Source: Echinarachnius parma
Taxonomy: Eukaryota > Echinodermata > Echinoidea > Clypeasteroida > Echinarachniidae
DNA: 64,000 bases
Direction of reading: 5' to 3'
NCBI GenBank assembly: GCA_037951105.1
Contig: JBAMJV010003227.1
Coordinates: 1 to 64,000 of the forward strand
Shown here: positions 51,990-63,224 of the stretch, one piece after another
How positions within the stretch are numbered: the first letter of the stretch is position 1
Layout of the letters: every line of letters starts with the position of its first letter
The notes under the pieces: model-generated
Database searches by the model: none
The model's input: only the letters and a program-made list of their open reading frames with translations
What the model was told of the DNA's origin: nothing
Program-made: the position numbers and the translations under genes

Positions 51990-52225
51990 TTTGCGTTATA
52001 TATATATATATATATAATGATTACTTTACATAAAGCGTAATGTGTGGGTGTGTGTGTGTGTGCGTGCCTGCAACTGTATATACGCATCATGCGGAGTTTG
52101 TTTGCAGTATCAAGAAGAAGAAGAAGAATGTATATAAAGAAAACTAGTGAACACGCATTTCCATTATTTATATATAATGAATATAGTGCAAAACCATTAT
52201 ATATATATATATATATATATAAGCG
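51990..52225. repeat. (AT)n, (GT)n and (GAA)n microsatellites
   Basis: TA dinucleotide runs near 51996-52016 and 52198-52221, GT-rich at about 52042-52066, and GAAGAAGAA near 52112-52126. Confidence 0.8.
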
Positions 52226-52398
52226 AAAAGTAAACTAATACATACAGCTTTGGTTTCTTCCAATATCCAATATTTAAATAATGCAAAGAATAATCATAAA
52301 TGATTGAGATTGAGAAGGAAGAATAATAGGCGTAGCTTAATAAGCATTGTTCCTCCCTTTAATCCTCCAAATGAAAAAAGGCACTGGTCGAAAAATTG

Positions 52399-52469
52399 GT
52401 CTCCGCCAGGACTCGAACCCGGGTCTTCAGCTTGGAACGCTGACGCCTTAACCACTAGGCCACGGGGAC
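52399..52469 (-). tRNA. tRNA-Gly(UCC)-like head of a SINE
   Basis: The 71-nt cloverleaf folds well: acceptor GTCCCCG/CGGAGAC (one C-A mismatch), D stem GCCT/AGGC, anticodon stem TCAGC/GCTGA with loop GTTCCAA (anticodon TCC), T stem CCGGG/CCTGG with loop TTCGAGT. Discriminator C plus an encoded A gives CA after the stem. It is followed by a SINE body, so it is probably a retroposed tRNA-like promoter and not a working tRNA gene. Confidence 0.45.
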
Positions 52470-53384
52470 CGTGTGATTGAAGGCAGATCCAAATTCAGGT
52501 CATTGGCAAGCCAATCTCTCGGCCCTTTGTACTCAATTAATTCATGGGGAGGGAGTTACAAACAATGCAAGCCGCCTGTACTTCAGCTGGATCACACAAA
52601 GGAGTGATTCAAGTATTAGTTAGAACATATATATATAAGCGAAAAGTGAACTAATACATACAGCTTTGGTTTCTTCCAATATTTAAATAATGCAAAGAAT
52701 AATCATAAATGATTGAGAAGGAAGAATAATAGGCGTAGCTTAATAAGCATTGTTCCTCCCTTTAATCCTCCAAATGAAAAAAGGCACTGGTCGAAAAATT
52801 GGTCTCCGCCAGGACTCGAACCCGGGTCTTCAGCTTGGAACGCTGACGCCTTAACCCTGGCGGAGACCAATTTTTCGACCAGTGCCTTTTTTCATTTGGA
52901 GGATTAAAGGGAGGAACAATGCTTATTAAGCTACGCCTATTATTCTTCCTTCTCAATCATGAAAAAAGGCACTGGTCGAAAAATTGGTCTCCGCCAGGAC
53001 TCGAACCCGGGTCTTCAGCTTGGAACGCTGACGCCTTAACCCTGGCGGAGACCAATTTTTCGACCAGTGCCTTTTTTCATTTGGAGGATTAAAGGGAGGA
53101 ACAATGCTTATTAAGCTACGCCTATTATTCTTCCTTCTCAATCATTTATGATTATTCTTTGCATTATTTAAATATTGGAAGAAACCAAAGCTGTATGTAT
53201 TAGTTCACTTTTCGCTTATATATATATGTTCTAACTAATACTTGAATCACTCCTTTGTGTGATCCAGCTGAAGTACAGGCGGCTTGCATTGTTTGTAACT
53301 CCCTCCCCATGAATTAATTGAGTACAAAGGGCCGAGAGATTGGCTTGCCAATGACCTGAATTTGGATCTGCCTTCAATCACACG

Positions 53385-53455
53385 GTCCCCGTGGCCTAGT
53401 GGTTAAGGCGTCAGCGTTCCAAGCTGAAGACCCGGGTTCGAGTCCTGGCGGAGAC
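53385..53455 (+). tRNA. tRNA-Gly(UCC)-like head of a SINE (mirror copy)
   Basis: Identical to the copy at 52399-52469 in opposite orientation. The body that follows (CAATTTTTCGACCAGTGCC onwards) runs to an (AT)n tail near 53575-53605, giving a complete SINE of about 215 bp. Confidence 0.45.
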
Positions 53456-53567
53456 CAATTTTTCGACCAGTGCCTTTTTTCATTTGGAGGATTAAAGGGA
53501 GGAACAATGCTTATTAAGCTACGCCTATTATTCTTCCTTCTCAATCATTTATGATTATTCTTTGCAT

Positions 53568-53608
<41 letters not shown>

Positions 53609-53809
53609 TATATATGGCCATTGTGTTTTGAACTGGGCGGTAAATAGGTGGTGTTGTTACATCTGTACAACATACATGGTACTTAAAATGAGCGCCAAAC
53701 TTTTAAAACAAAGGCTACATTGATATATTTGGGGTCAAAGTAAAGACTATTTAGGTGACTACAGATTTAAATTCAGAAAAAGGAATTTTAATCTTTCATT
53801 GTTATGTAA

Positions 53810-54215
53810 ATTTGAATTCCTTACCACCAAGTACCCGATTTTGGACGGTGGAGGTGGAGGGGAGCATGAGGAGGGGAGCATAAATTTGAGAACACAATAG
53901 AAATCTATGTAGATGCAATGAGCATAAGATGAGGAAGCATAGATTTGGGAGCATGATAGCACGACTCGTGTACTGAACACATACCATGTATTCATGTGCA
54001 TGTAGAATCACACAAAAGACTTCTTTAGCCTTTTGTGAGTTGGTCATGCAATTAATTAGGTCAAGTGCCCACTGAAAGATCCCATTGAGATTCAATTTGA
54101 AAGATTTATCCTACATAAAAAACAAGATTAAATGATTGGCTATGCGATTTTGCATGGTGGTGGTGGAGGAGGAGGGGAGCATACATTTGAGAGCATAATA
54201 GAAAGCCAGCATAGA
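53810..54215. repeat. Degenerate repeats of GGTGGAGG..GGGGAGCATA
   Basis: The block GATTTTG..GGTGGAGG..GGGGAGCATA..TTTGAGA(A/G)CA(C/T)AATAGAAA occurs at about 53838-53911 and 54147-54204, with shorter GAGGAGG(A)GCAT echoes between. On the minus strand it reads as repeated MLPSS-like peptide, a by-product. Confidence 0.5.
53985..54071 (-). CDS. Possible exon of the upstream part of the death-domain gene
   Basis: On the minus strand, acceptor GATCTTTCAG ends at 54072 and donor GTATGT follows 53985, enclosing 29 open codons (WALDLINCMTNSQKAKEVFC...HEYM), phase 0 to 0. The sequence is amphipathic-helical, but I do not recognise a family. It cannot join the death-domain exon directly because the phases differ. 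It could be chance. Confidence 0.2.
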
Positions 54216-54299
54216 TCTGAAAGGCATTTCCCAGAAACAGTTTACCAGAAGTGACAAGTTCATTGCATCATCACTTGAAAACATATAAAATCCGAATCT

Positions 54300-55110
54300 A
54301 TATAAGCACATAATAAACTAGTATGAAGTTGTAATTAAGGATACTCAAACATACGTTAACATTATACAGTAGAACATTTTTTCTCATCTAACCTTTTCTC
54401 GGCTTTTCGTTATATGTTGACATATATTTGTTGACACACCTTATAGTGTTGTTTTAAATTAACATCATATTAGTAGATTTCCTCATCCAATATCATATCT
54501 AATAATGTTTTCATGCGTTTGGATAAAGATACTTTGACTTGGAGTACATTTTGTCATGATCTCTTGTATTGTGCATAAATATTGTACACAATATGATTGC
54601 ACAAAATTACATTATCCTATATGAAACATAGCAAATTATATAGCAAACGAAAGGTGCAATCACGGCTAATTGAATTATGCATAAAAAATTTCACTAGGTG
54701 GATAAGATTTTTCTCCAGTGGCGATTTTTTAATGGTACTTTTTTTGGTCTCATTTTCGTCATATCAATTAGTCCATTTTTTGACACACCCTGTACAGTTG
54801 TTTTTAAAACAGCCCACATGGAATCCTGGTACCATATCCTTTCCAAAAATGTATACCTTCATGGGTCTTGGATGTAAATTAATAACAATATTTTGACTTT
54901 AATAAAATTTGTCATGATCTCTTGAAAACCTCTCAGTGTAACGCTTACTGGCCCAGTTCAAAACACATGGCCTCTTGCACCTTCTCAACTGATATCGCCT
55001 GGCATGATACGTATCTGCAGAACGAGAAACGGACAAGAAACGCATGCGATCGGAGACGAACAGATTTTAGATTTTGCTCTCCGTTGCCCGCTATGTGTGG
55101 CTGACACTTG
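54300..55110. other. Intergenic, nothing recognised
   Basis: AT-rich DNA with two loosely similar stretches (TTTTGTCATGATCTCTTG at about 54548 and 54908). No exon. Confidence 0.4.
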
Positions 55111-55111
55111 T

Positions 55112-55534
55112 GGTTTAAACCCCGGGGGGGGGGGGGGGGGTACCTCAGATTATAGTCGGACGGGGGTGTGCGGCTGAGACCTCCAAACCCATACCCACAT
55201 CTAAGGGTCCTTTTGCGAAAAATGGACCCATGTCTAAGGATTTTTTTTCGCCTGCGGCGCATGTTTTGGGTGTATTTCCCGCAAATTTTGTGGTTTTAAC
55301 TTAGCGAGCGTAGCGAGCTTGAAAAATTTTGCAATTTCACATCGGCAAATCCCAAAATCCCGTATAAAAAAGGGGAAATATGAAAAAGGGACCCATGTCT
55401 AAGGATTTGTTTTGATGAAAAGGGGGACCCATGTCAAAGGATCTTCTTGAAAAAGTCACCCTTCCCAGCGGCACATCCCCGTATACCCAATATACGTGAG
55501 TACCCCCCCCCCCCCCCCCCCCCTGGGTTTAAAC
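55112..55534. mobile_element. Element bounded by TTTAAACCC-poly-G inverted ends
   Basis: GTTTAAACCCCGGGG followed by a long G-run at left, and a long C-run then CCTGGGTTTAAAC at right, are inverted. Inside are three versions of GGACCCATGTCTAAGGAT and TTAGCGAGCGTAGCGAGC. Apparent frames are artefacts. Confidence 0.45.
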
Positions 55535-56198
55535 ACGCTATACTGTATATAGCTGAAGGGTGATGTTCTTGAAACCCATTCCGTAGAGGTTGTCCACCTA
55601 GATTGTGATCCAACCTTTCAAAACGATTCCTTTCTGTAAAGCTCCTTTATCCTCTAGGTATAAGTAACAGTTCACCTCGATTTTCTCATTATATGTAACA
55701 ATAAACACAATTATGATATTCGGCTAATTAGCATGACATATAAAATTGGAATAAACGTGCGAAATACAATTGATTAAGGCTACGTACAATCATATGAATT
55801 ATTTTTAAATCACATTACATTTTCAGAATAATTTATGTGGGGACTGTGAATTTACTTGACCTTTTTTTTTTTGCTTTAGATTTGGCAATTTGGCAATATC
55901 GCTATCGCAAACAAAAATTAGCTGGTATTTCCTTGCTTCAATGTGGTTTTTTTTAGCCATATATATGTTTTAAATTATTTTTTCATTTAGACGGTAATTT
56001 GTTCTTACAACTTAAACACCATGTTATTGTTCGAAGTATTATGCTCGTACAAAAAAAAAACCCCAGAAGTTTTTAGGATTGTAGATATCTAATGCTCCAA
56101 AATCACAGCTACCGGCTAACTGGCAAGCAAGAAATCCTAACCCTAACCCCCACCCCCACCCCCCCCCCCCCCCCCCCCTCCTCGGCACCGAGTCGCGT
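55535..56198. other. Region after the reductase stop codon: 3'UTR and intergenic
   Basis: Poly-C at about 56159-56178 sits about 20 bp beyond the stop on the gene's strand. No clear polyadenylation signal was assigned. The rest is AT-rich. Confidence 0.35.
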
Positions 56199-56405
56199 CT
56201 ATACATTCAGGAGCACGATGCCTTTGTTGATGAAGTCATCAACCTCTCGTCTGCGTAAAAATTGTCCGTGTGGCTGTTTGGTGTCCGGAGGCAGCAGGGC
56301 TAGATAGACAGGAGTGTCCGCCCCTTCTTCAACTGTCACATAATTTTTCCAACCTCCATATCCGATGGCCGCCGTCATATCAGTATAGATTAATCCAGGA
56401 GAGCA
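56199..56405 (-). CDS. CBR1: Reductase last exon with stop codon
   Basis: Minus-strand acceptor CATATACAG precedes 56405; phase 0 start; TAG stop at 56201-56199; 68 codons. It encodes CSPGLIYTDMTAA, EEGADTPVYLALLPPD, PHGQFLRRREVDDF and the tail INKGIVLLNV. Confidence 0.93.
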   Translation of the reverse strand, partial: CSPGLIYTDMTAAIGYGGWKNYVTVEEGADTPVYLALLPPDTKQPHGQFLRRREVDDFINKGIVLLNV

Positions 56406-59400
56406 CTGTATATGTAATTAGGTAGTAAAATGGAAAACTGTGTTACCGTTTAATCTATAAAAGGGCGGGCTATTATAAGGTCGTCCCACGACCGAACGTG
56501 GCCGTGTAAGCGGAGGGGGGGGGGGGGGGGGGGGGGGGGTGGGGGTGGGGGAAGTGTCCGTCGCCAAAGCTGTTCGATGCCGAGACCGAGACCACTGTTT
56601 TGGTTATGTAAGCGGGGGGGGTGGTGAGCGTGACCACTGGTCTGGATGGCGAGACCAATAAAAAGTTGACCTTTCTGATTTATTTATTATTATTATTATT
56701 TTTTTTGGGGGGGGGGGGTGCGTACGTACCCAACGCCCCGCCCCCCCCCCCCCCCCCCCCCCATGGCTACGGGCATGAATACGGTTCAAGGGAATGTAAA
56801 CGCTCCAAGTAATTTGGTTTCGAATTTGAGAAAGTTAATGAATCACTTTGAAGTAAAGGTGAATAAAACACGTACCGCATTAATAAGGATGTTTCGTGGA
56901 TCCGCACTGATGTCCCGCGCAAGAACACTTGTTGCAGCAACGGCACCGAGTTTGCTAACGCTGTATCCGTCTCCGTCCCATGTTATCTTCTTGCTATCTT
57001 TCAGCACAATATCGCTGGAAATGAATTTAGTAGAATATGATATTATGTTTATATTACCATTTATACCCCATTATCATGTTTATGGATACAATGAAGGGAC
57101 AAGTATATGTAAGTGGATAATTAAAATGACACTTTAATTTGTTACAACATTAATTATGAGGGATCCACATTCTACAATACATGGGGTTTTTTACAAGTAG
57201 ATCCTTCCTTTAACTTGAAATATAATATAACAGCATCACTCTTGTTATTCTTGATTTCGATGTTTAACAAATCCTTGTAACTTAATTAAGAATAATATAA
57301 TCATATTTTGTTACGTAATAAAAAAAATAACATGTCACTTTTATTCATATCATTCAGTTGTATACTTTGTAAAAATGTTGTTAGTGTTTTATTTTTTTGT
57401 TTATGATTTGTATTTTTCTTTTTGAAAATGGAAATAAAAGGTACAAATTGAAACTTAAAATCTTGTAAAGAATACCGTAAATGTTTGAATAGAAGCGCTA
57501 TGGTACATGGCTCTGTACGTTGTCTTTAAAATAGCGTCAGCTGAGTCCAAAAGTAGGAAGTTTCCCGAGACGTTGAACGCAATTTAAATGTGAATGATAA
57601 TGAATATTGATGATGAATAATGACTACTAAATGTAAGTTGGTTTACAGGAAGCTTGCGATTTAAATAAACGATTGTATCAAAAAGGGTATTATAAGCGAT
57701 TACTGATTCGAATTCCTTACTATAATGCTGTTCTAAGCCACCACTATTAACAAAGGCTAAGTCTTGTATCGGGACTATTATCTTTACTGCATGATTGTGG
57801 AAAAACAATGTTTCGCTTTACGTGCTCATATGGAAGTATATACTTGTAAGTAGCTTTTCGCATTCACACTTCCCTTGGTCTGAGTGTTTATGAAGAAAAT
57901 AGATAGTAGCAAGAGGGTGAGACATTATAAAAATGAAATTTCAAATGAATGGCAAACAATAACACATTGGATATTATGATGGGTCTCATCAACAAGAGTC
58001 ATATATAAATTAAGTCAACATCTTAATGTATATAAAATTCAATGTTACATTTTTTAGGTCTTTAAGGAGATTTAGACTCCATGCAGACAATAGAATATCA
58101 ACACCCGATATTAATTCAATTACTATGTAACAGTATATTTAGATGAATCCCCAGAGTTGAATATAGGGATAATCATCATCGAGAAGTCGTGCCCTCAGCT
58201 CAGTATATAGAAAACAAAAACGAGCGAATCGTTTACTAGAATCGCGAATGTTTCTTTCTTTTATTCCATATGATGATATCTTAAATGAATCGTAAATAAA
58301 GGTTGTTCTTGGCAACCATTGATGCTTGCCCGACATACATTCAGCTTGCTTGACGAAATAGCAGCTGACGGTGCAGAATGTATTCTGTCAACGATTAACG
58401 AAAGAAATTCAATGATGTCCGATTTAACTTGATATTCAAGCAGGGGGAAATTCTATTCCATCTATTGTCATACAATGGGATCGTGAATAAGTACTTAGCG
58501 AATCATTGCTTGTCTTTTGTTAATCATTGAAAGACCAAATTTTGCACCAGTCAGCTGCTATTCCGCCAGGCAAGCTGAATGGAGAGCGGGCAAGCATCAA
58601 TTGTTGCCATTAACAGCCTTTATTCAAGAATCCATGATATTGTATAATCATAGATGGAATTCAAGAAAGACACGTTCGTGATTCTATTGTGCCTCCATTC
58701 TTAACGTTATTGCATGAATATAAACAGTGTTTTGTTGTTATTTATTATATTCCTGTACTAAGGGCATGCCTTCTCGAAGATGAGTATCCCTATGCTCAAC
58801 TGGGAAAATTCATATGAATATAAAAATGCACTAATAATAATTGATCATTATACCATTCTTAACAAAAACAATCCAAACAAGGCGATAGCCGTAAAGTGTC
58901 TCGCCCACTTGCGCGCACTTGACCTCATTGACCTTTGACCTACTTATGTGACCTTTGACCCCAGAATATCATGGAGGCCAATGTAGGGCATCTACCAATC
59001 AAGTTTGGTTACAAACAGATGCAGGGTTGGAAAGTTATTCAAATTTTCGTAAGCGTCACGGACAGACGGACGGACAACCAGACGGACGGACGGACGCAAT
59101 TTGAATCCCTTAGTCTCCCTCCACCTACGGTGGGCTCGACAAAAAAAAAACCCTAACCCTTACCTAGACATCATTTTTGTATGTACATAGATCAAATTTT
59201 ACAAAGATCGAAATGCGGTGTGATATATTATTAGCACATTTAAGTTTCACCTATAATGTTTTCATATCCGATGTAAATATTTGTTGTCCGCAATTCTCAT
59301 TTTAGAAAATCAAGGAGTCTAGGAAATTTAGTGACGGAGCTGATAATCAATTTTATGGAGGCTGACTATTTTCTCCATAAATACTTAAATCACGGAAAGT

Positions 59401-62400
59401 GTGGATGCGAAACACTAATCTCATGTATACCTCCCAATGCAAAATTTACTCGGAACGTAAATGTTTTCCCACCTGCAAGAGAGGTCTATAGGCCCCATTT
59501 AAATTAGCCTTTGTTGAAAGTGGTGGCTTTGAACATCTATTAAGGAATTTGAATCAGTAATCTGAATACCCTTTTTGATACAATCGTTTATTTCAATCGC
59601 AAGCTACCTGTAAACCAACTTACATTTAGTAGTCATTATTCATCATCAATATTCATTATCATTCACATTTAAATTGCGTTCATACTTCAACGTCTCGGGA
59701 AACTTCATACTTTTGGACTCAGATGACGCTATTTTACAGAGCCATGTACCATAGCGCTTCTATTCAAACATTTACGGTATATGATGATAGTTCCACGGCA
59801 TAATAACGTTATATAAAAACTGCCAAGGACATGACGAATTAATGAGAGAGCTTATCTGGACATGACAGAGCTCATTGCATTGGAATAATGACCTAGGGGT
59901 GTTTCATAAAGATTCGAAGTTGTACTTAACTCTAAGTTTGACTTAAACATTTTTGAAAGCCATTTGTAGCCTTGAAATAAAACATATTGAAAGGCAAAAA
60001 ATGCAAAAATCTTCCTACAAACATTTACATAAATTATTTCAAGGCTCTTTTATAATAACAAAATTAACTGATTGTATCAAACTTTATGCCTTTTCAAAGG
60101 ACATTACTGTTTCAACAATTTAACAAAGAAACTATTAAACGGCTTTCCATAATAATGTAGTTGGGTCCAACTTAGAGTTAAGTTCAAGCTTGAATCTTTG
60201 TGAAACACCCCAGGCTCTTATAGCAAATTATTATTTACTGTATTTAACGCCTCAAACTAGATCTCAACTGTGACTTTCAGTTTATCTTTTCTTACCGACA
60301 CTCTTTGACGAGATCGATGACGTCCTGTTGGGTTGACGCTTTTCGAAATCGCTGCTTGATTTCGTCATTGAGTTCCATCGTAAAGAGATATTGTGCCGAC
60401 ATGCTGGCAACATTTACTACCCTAAAAATTGTGAAAGAAATTGTAATACATGACCATGTTGCGATAACAATTGCAATCATTATTACTAAACCCCTCAAAA
60501 AAAGTTCGGAAACTCAACTTTGATCGATTATATCACTCTTATTGTCAAATTGTATTTTTTTTTTTAGTGTCATCGCAATGCATGATTATTTCCCTTTAAA
60601 TGGTACATTATTTGTCATTTATTTCAAATCAGGGAATACGCAGTGCGTTTCAGAATGGAGGACGGTCAGAAGTCAAATGTCGCAAAATGGGCCGAAAGTA
60701 TTCAATTGGGAAATTTGACTCTTGTGTCGCATTTTTTAATGTTCAAGTTGTATCGAAGATTGTAGCGTGTTCAAATGATTTAAACTTATCAAATTTGGTA
60801 TCATTTTAAAGCCCATGTGTCTATCTTTTCAATACAATTATGTCCGTAACAATTTTATTAACAGGTTAAGTATGGTACAGCTGAATATGGGGAGGGCCGA
60901 AAGTGAAATGTTGCAAAATGCATTTAATTTTGTGAAATTGAAGGCGTTGCATCGAAAAACGACTATTGGAGGAGATGTTTTGGGGTTTTACATTGCATAA
61001 TCATCAGTAAATTTAACATCATGTGAAAGCGTGTTTATTTTCCCTTAAAATCATGTCTCACCTGTAATAATTATGCTATTGGGGTGTGTGCAGTAAAACC
61101 GGATATGGGGGTCTATTTATGCTATTGATTTAAGACCGTGGCTTCTTGTTTCAAGATTCCGGTAAGATATTGTTGTATTAATCGTAACTCTATCATCATT
61201 CCGTGTTGCACTATCGGAAAGCTCATTAATTTATCTTTAATATGATATCTCATTTGCAATGATTATGCTGAAAGTGAGTGTGCAGTACAGAAAACCCACA
61301 CACTTGATGTATTGAAAATGCATCAAATTTCTCTAAACCTACGCAAACTGGCCAGAACTGGCATATTAGCGCCCTCTTTGACCGTGCAGGTATGCCCTTA
61401 TTACCACATATCAAACGGTAGAAAGTCGACATTGCAACGTGTCATTTAGAGTCCCATACATTTAGAGGTACTACACACACCTCAATCACATAACCACTAT
61501 GAATGGGGCATTATTTTATTGACAAATTAACACGCTTCAACATGATATTTGAATTTCATAATGATTATGTAAAGTAAAGTACTAAAATATCCCCACAAAA
61601 AGTCGTTTTTTGATGCAACGCCTTCAATTTCACACAATCAAATGCATTTTGCTTACATTTTGTTGTCGATCTTCCCCAATATTCACCTTAATTGTACCTA
61701 CCCGACTTTCATAATCATTCCAAGTGACATGTCATTGGAAAGATAATTAAACAGGCTTTTGTCTGACACCATTTTCGACAGTATCTCTTCATTGTCAAGA
61801 TATTCATCGTCGAAAGAATTTGAACTTGAGAAAGACCGTAATATGGGTGTCAGACCTTCCAACTGAAGTTTTTTGGCGCATTTTGTGACATTTCACTTCT
61901 GACATTCCCCCATTCTCAAATATACTGCGCATACCTCGTAATCGTGATGCTTATGAATTTGGTATCATTTTAAAGAGGTATACACACTCTTTCAAGTGAT
62001 ACCAAATATAACCATTATGATTTCATAAGAAAATATATATAATCGATCAAACTTGAGTTTCCGAACTTTTTTTGAGGGGTTTATTATAGATAAACACAAT
62101 ATGACCCATTGAGCATGCACTCAATCGTGTGTACATGTAAACGTTGCCTGTGATCATTAGTATTTTGTTCACAAAATCTTAGTTTATATAATCATAAATC
62201 TTATTGATTAAAGGTAAAGAGAGTAACATGAGGTTGTTTAAACTAACCTATATTTTCTACTGAAGTAATTTTTACAAATTACATACAAAGGCGGTTACAG
62301 AAATGATAAAAAGCATAAGGAAGGAAACAAGCTCCTGTTTTATTCTTCTTCATTTCAGGATCACAGGACCAATAATATATATATATTTTTAAATACAACA

Positions 62401-62495
62401 TACCTTCCATCCGAGCGGATATGGGGTAAGAGGATGTTACAGACGTCGAGTAAGCCAAAGAAGTTGACATCATGGCAAGTAACTTCTCCTTGAGT
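56199..62495 (-). CDS. CBR1: Carbonyl-reductase-like SDR gene, last four coding exons
   Basis: NADPH-dependent short-chain dehydrogenase/reductase of the carbonyl reductase 1/3 type, probably cytosolic, reducing reactive carbonyls, quinones or similar substrates. Exons in gene order: 62495-62404, 60421-60296, 57014-56876, 56405-56199; phases 2, 2 and 0 at the junctions agree. In order they give VNFFGLLDVCNILLPHIR, then GRVVNVASMSA with the catalytic Ser, a variable helix, GYSVSKLGAV with the catalytic Tyr and Lys (YxxxK), INACSPGLIYTDM (human: NACCPG..TDM), and the CBR hallmark GADTPVYLALLPPD followed by PHGQF. About 187 codons are present against about 277 in human CBR1. The missing N-terminus (TGxxxGIG cofactor loop and NNAG) must lie on exons past the right edge. 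Two introns contain large foldback elements. Paralogue identity (CBR1 against CBR3 or lineage-specific) is open. Confidence 0.9.
56500..56780. repeat. Intronic poly-G/C runs
   Basis: G-runs near 56515-56539 and 56706-56718 and a C-run at 56739-56762, within the last intron of the reductase gene. Surrounding words (CGAGACC..ACTGTTTT) recur near 63715-63795. Confidence 0.7.
56876..57014 (-). CDS. CBR1: Reductase exon with YxxxK motif
   Basis: Acceptor ATTTCCAG precedes 57014 and donor GTACGT follows 56876; it completes a codon with one base and ends in phase 0. It encodes DIVLKDSKKITWDGDGYSVS followed by KLGAVAATSVLAR and INA. Tyr and Lys of the SDR active site are present. Confidence 0.92.
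57473..59779. mobile_element. 2.3-kb element with about 290-bp inverted arms
   Basis: TACCGTAAATGTTTGAATAG at the left and its complement at the right edge, with TA at both extremes. The arms are about 57473-57760 and 59495-59779. A second, inner palindrome lies at about 58270-58640 (CAGCTTGC..GCAGCTGAC against its complement). It sits in the reductase intron between 57014 and 60296. Confidence 0.7.
58890..59160 (+). repeat. Interspersed repeat with DR1 words, GGACGGACGG run and poly-A
   Basis: TGACCTTTGACC twice (58929, 58949), CATCTACCAATCAAGTTTGG, a GACGGACGG run at about 59059-59094, TACGGTGGGCTCGAC, then A10 and CCCTAACCCT. It looks like a retroposed repeat with a 3' A-tail. Confidence 0.5.
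60296..60421 (-). CDS. CBR1: Reductase exon with catalytic serine
   Basis: Acceptor ATTTTTAG precedes 60421 and donor GTAAG follows 60296. One base completes the Arg of D-G-R; then VVNVASMSAQYLF, where the Ser after V-A (family V-S-S) is catalytic, and a helical insert ending DVIDLVKEC. Confidence 0.9.
60487..62083. mobile_element. 1.6-kb foldback element, AACCCCTCAAAAAAAGTTCG ends
   Basis: AACCCCTCAAAAAAAGTTCG begins at 60489, its complement ends at 62081, and TA flanks both. Long imperfect arms extend inwards; for example, TGAAATTGAAGGCGTTGCAT near 60934 mirrors ATGCAACGCCTTCAATTTCA near 61612. No transposase frame. It sits in the reductase intron between 60421 and 62404. Confidence 0.75.
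62404..62495 (-). CDS. CBR1: Reductase exon with NFFG segment
   Basis: Donor GTATGT follows 62404. It encodes TQGEVTCHDVNFFGLLDVCN and ILLPHIRSDG, matching the family N-F-F-G-T-x-D-V..L-L-P-L-I. The acceptor at 62496-62497 (GGAAG) is the best AG in frame, but its pyrimidine tract is weak, so the 5' edge may shift by a few codons. Confidence 0.8.
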
Positions 62496-62647
62496 CTTCC
62501 GAATCGATGAATGTATGATTGTAAAGAATCGTAATAATATGATTTAGTAATCAAAATTAAGACAATTCATCAGTACTTTGTTTTGCAACCGTGGTTCCTT
62601 TTTTTTAAAAGGATATATTGTATTATGATTTGATTTCTGTTTGGAAC

Positions 62648-63030
62648 TTAAAGTGAAACCAGTAAAGTGTCTTACTCCACAAAAATTTCTTGGAGCTTCC
62701 ACGTTTCTCTTCTACCGTGTTGTTTGGCTTATAGTAAGAGAATAATCAAATAGGGTTAGATTTTTGTTAATGCCCCTTTAGTATGACGATATCTATCATT
62801 GATAATCATTCAGCTCAAGAGCATTAATGAACGGTCATGAACCTCATTATACAGTAATTCGTTGTAAAAGCTGACGCAAATTGTCGCTTTTTTTAACCAG
62901 GAATGCAGTGTTCTTTTTCAATGAAACTTTCACACATCATTCGGACATATCTTGCAATGATCTTGGTATAGGACTGAAGTCTCAAATGTAACTTTGGGCA
63001 ATATCTGACACTTTACAGGTGCACCTTTAA
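62648..63030 (-). mobile_element. TTAA-flanked MITE, family F1 copy 2
   Basis: 383 bp, inverted relative to 3364-3747 and matching along its whole length, with TTAA at 62648 and 63027. Shared words include CTTCTACCGTGTTGTTT and TTACAGGTGCACCTTTAA. Confidence 0.7.
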
Positions 63031-63224
63031 GTAAGAAAGAATTGGCATATATGCGGTACATCCAGTTGAATATCGTTTCTTAAAGGGGAGCCAAACGCTG
63101 ACATAAATGACTGAACTCTGGAGGATGCCATTTTTCACAACGGTACCGTATGAAACGTAATTCGATTTGCACTAACAAAAGTAGGTTACGTTACCACTGA
63201 CATGGCAGCACATTTAACAACAGC

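Larger units (their letters stand above)
52229..53590. repeat. Inverted cluster of tRNA-headed SINE copies
   Basis: The left part (52229-52857, SINEs in minus orientation) is mirrored by the right part (to about 53590, plus orientation), with symmetry about 52927. For example, the tRNA-like heads at 52399-52469 and 53385-53455 are exact mirror positions. The centre holds shorter alternating fragments with identical junctions (CTTAACC|CTGGCGG at 52856 and 53041). The identity of the arms suggests a very recent template switch or an assembly artefact. Confidence 0.75.

Noticed and set aside
52713..53141. Repeated 62-64-codon frames starting MRRKNNRRSLIS
   Set aside because: They run through the SINE body and tRNA-like head and repeat only because the SINE is repeated.
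54111..54311. Minus-strand frame with SSDDAMNLSLLVNCFWEMPF, considered as part of an NLR-type immune gene
   Set aside because: The resemblance to NLR linker sequence is weak, no exon boundaries are convincing, and half the frame is local repeat.
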